NCBI RefSeq assembly: GCF_915069625.1
Contig: NZ_CAJZFD010000150.1
Span: 1 to 5,098 of the forward strand
From: an uncultured Veillonella sp.
GTDB taxonomy: Bacteria > Bacillota > Negativicutes > Veillonellales > Veillonellaceae
Direction: 5' to 3'
DNA length: 5,098 bases
Each line of letters begins with the position of its first letter. The first letter of the stretch is position 1. The translations under genes were made by a program, and so were the position numbers. Shown one piece after another: positions 4,505 through 5,098 of the stretch. Below the pieces are notes generated by a model. That model was not told the origin of the DNA and searched no databases. It saw nothing but the letters and a program-made list of their open reading frames with translations.

Positions 4505-5098
4505 TTATCCTAAGAAGCTACCATGCCCCATACAGATACAGTCTTCTTTTGTAATTTCATCGTCTGCAATAAGGCGTGGCACGATTTCATCAAATGCCGT
4601 TGGTTTACTAAACAATACACCACCTGGTACGCCTAAAATTGGCGTGCCATCAGCACAGTATGCAATGCACACCATAGAGCCTGGCAAGACAGGAAGTCCA
4701 TATGTTACAACGCGGTCAGCGTAGCGTTTAATGGCGCCCGGTGTCAAATCATCTGGATCTACGCTCATGCCGCCGGTACAGAATATGATGTCTGCGCCCG
4801 CCTCTTTCACCTTGTCGATAGCAGCCACAATATCGTCCGTGTTATCCGTTACGATTTCATGGGCGATTTTTTTCACTCCAAATTCTGCGCAACGCTCCTC
4901 GATGATAGGTGTGAAAGCATCTTTAATGCGTCCTTCAAATACTTCAGAACCAGTTGTAACGATGCCCATTGTTTTGCGTACAAATGGTTTTATGTTTAAG
5001 ATAGGTCCACCTATTTTTTGAGCTACTGTTATTTGTTGTTCTTCTAGCAATAATGGAATACAACGCATACCGGCTATTTTATCGCTCGCTTTTACAGG
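4505..5098 (-). CDS. Molybdopterin-binding (MoCF_biosynth / MoeA-like) protein, C-terminal part
   Basis: A probable molybdenum-cofactor handling protein of the cytoplasm. The frame stays open to the right edge (PVKASDKIAG precedes the Met at 5068), so that Met is internal and the true start is off the window. The 197 visible residues hold the molybdopterin-binding fold: GIVTTGSEVFEGRIKD (45-60 of the fragment), the TGG loop CTGGMSVDPDD (107-117), LPVLPGSM (135-142) and GVPGGV (156-161). From memory, this pattern (TTGSEV-xGRIKD, TGGMSVDPDDxTP, YGxPVLPG) matches stand-alone proteins of about 340 residues, common in anaerobic Bacillota, rather than the larger MoeA or the short MogA/MoaB. They often accompany molybdenum hydroxylases or cofactor-maturation genes. 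The exact step is not settled, so no symbol is given. It ends with TAA at 4505 and its own terminator. Confidence 0.85.
   Translation of the reverse strand, partial: PVKASDKIAGMRCIPLLLEEQQITVAQKIGGPILNIKPFVRKTMGIVTTGSEVFEGRIKDAFTPIIEERCAEFGVKKIAHEIVTDNTDDIVAAIDKVKEAGADIIFCTGGMSVDPDDLTPGAIKRYADRVVTYGLPVLPGSMVCIAYCADGTPILGVPGGVLFSKPTAFDEIVPRLIADDEITKEDCICMGHGSFLG

Noticed and set aside
4731..5021. Plus-strand open frame opposite the molybdopterin-binding gene
   Set aside because: The minus-strand frame carries clear family motifs throughout this stretch; the plus frame has none.
5066..5068. ATG as start of the molybdopterin-binding gene
   Set aside because: The frame continues open to the window edge with family-like residues (VKASDKIAGMR), and no Shine-Dalgarno precedes this ATG.

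Overview
The window looks like part of the chromosome of a low-to-moderate GC member of the Bacillota (Firmicutes). The protein types and codon style suggest the Negativicutes, with a Veillonella-like organism my best guess; this rests on impression, not on a marker gene. Every gene I can support lies on the minus strand, so transcription runs from the right edge to the left.

In transcription order: (1) 5098-4505, the C-terminal part of a molybdopterin-binding (MoCF_biosynth/MoeA-like) protein whose start lies off the right edge, closed by a strong hairpin terminator (4382-4433). (2) About 4250-2710, an AT-rich accessory block with three small membrane proteins I cannot assign. Two of them (4198-3803 and 3747-3355) are tandem paralogues, about 55% identical, that also share part of their 5' leaders. 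They end at a terminator (3258-3286). The third (3138-2710) has its own extended -10 promoter. A short coding-like scrap (about 4252-4356) may be the end of a decayed gene. (3) 2612-1047, a complete DEAD-box RNA helicase of the CshA type with an arginine-rich tail, its own extended -10 promoter, a small GC-rich hairpin just ahead of its ribosome binding site, and a textbook terminator (1010-1043). (4) 870-451, a PerR-type peroxide-sensing Fur-family repressor, with a near-consensus sigma-70 promoter and a PerR-box-like operator at the predicted transcription start. (5) 289-1, the N-terminal third of endonuclease IV (Nfo), running off the left edge.

Functionally, perR and nfo make a plausible oxidative-stress neighbourhood (peroxide sensing followed by repair of oxidised or abasic DNA). 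They are separated by a hairpin with no good U-tract, so some readthrough is possible. The helicase is an RNA-decay/ribosome-maintenance housekeeping gene. The membrane-protein block between the helicase and the molybdopterin gene is the unusual part: low GC, recent-looking duplication, no recognisable family. I see no RNA genes, CRISPR array, insertion sequence or replication origin.
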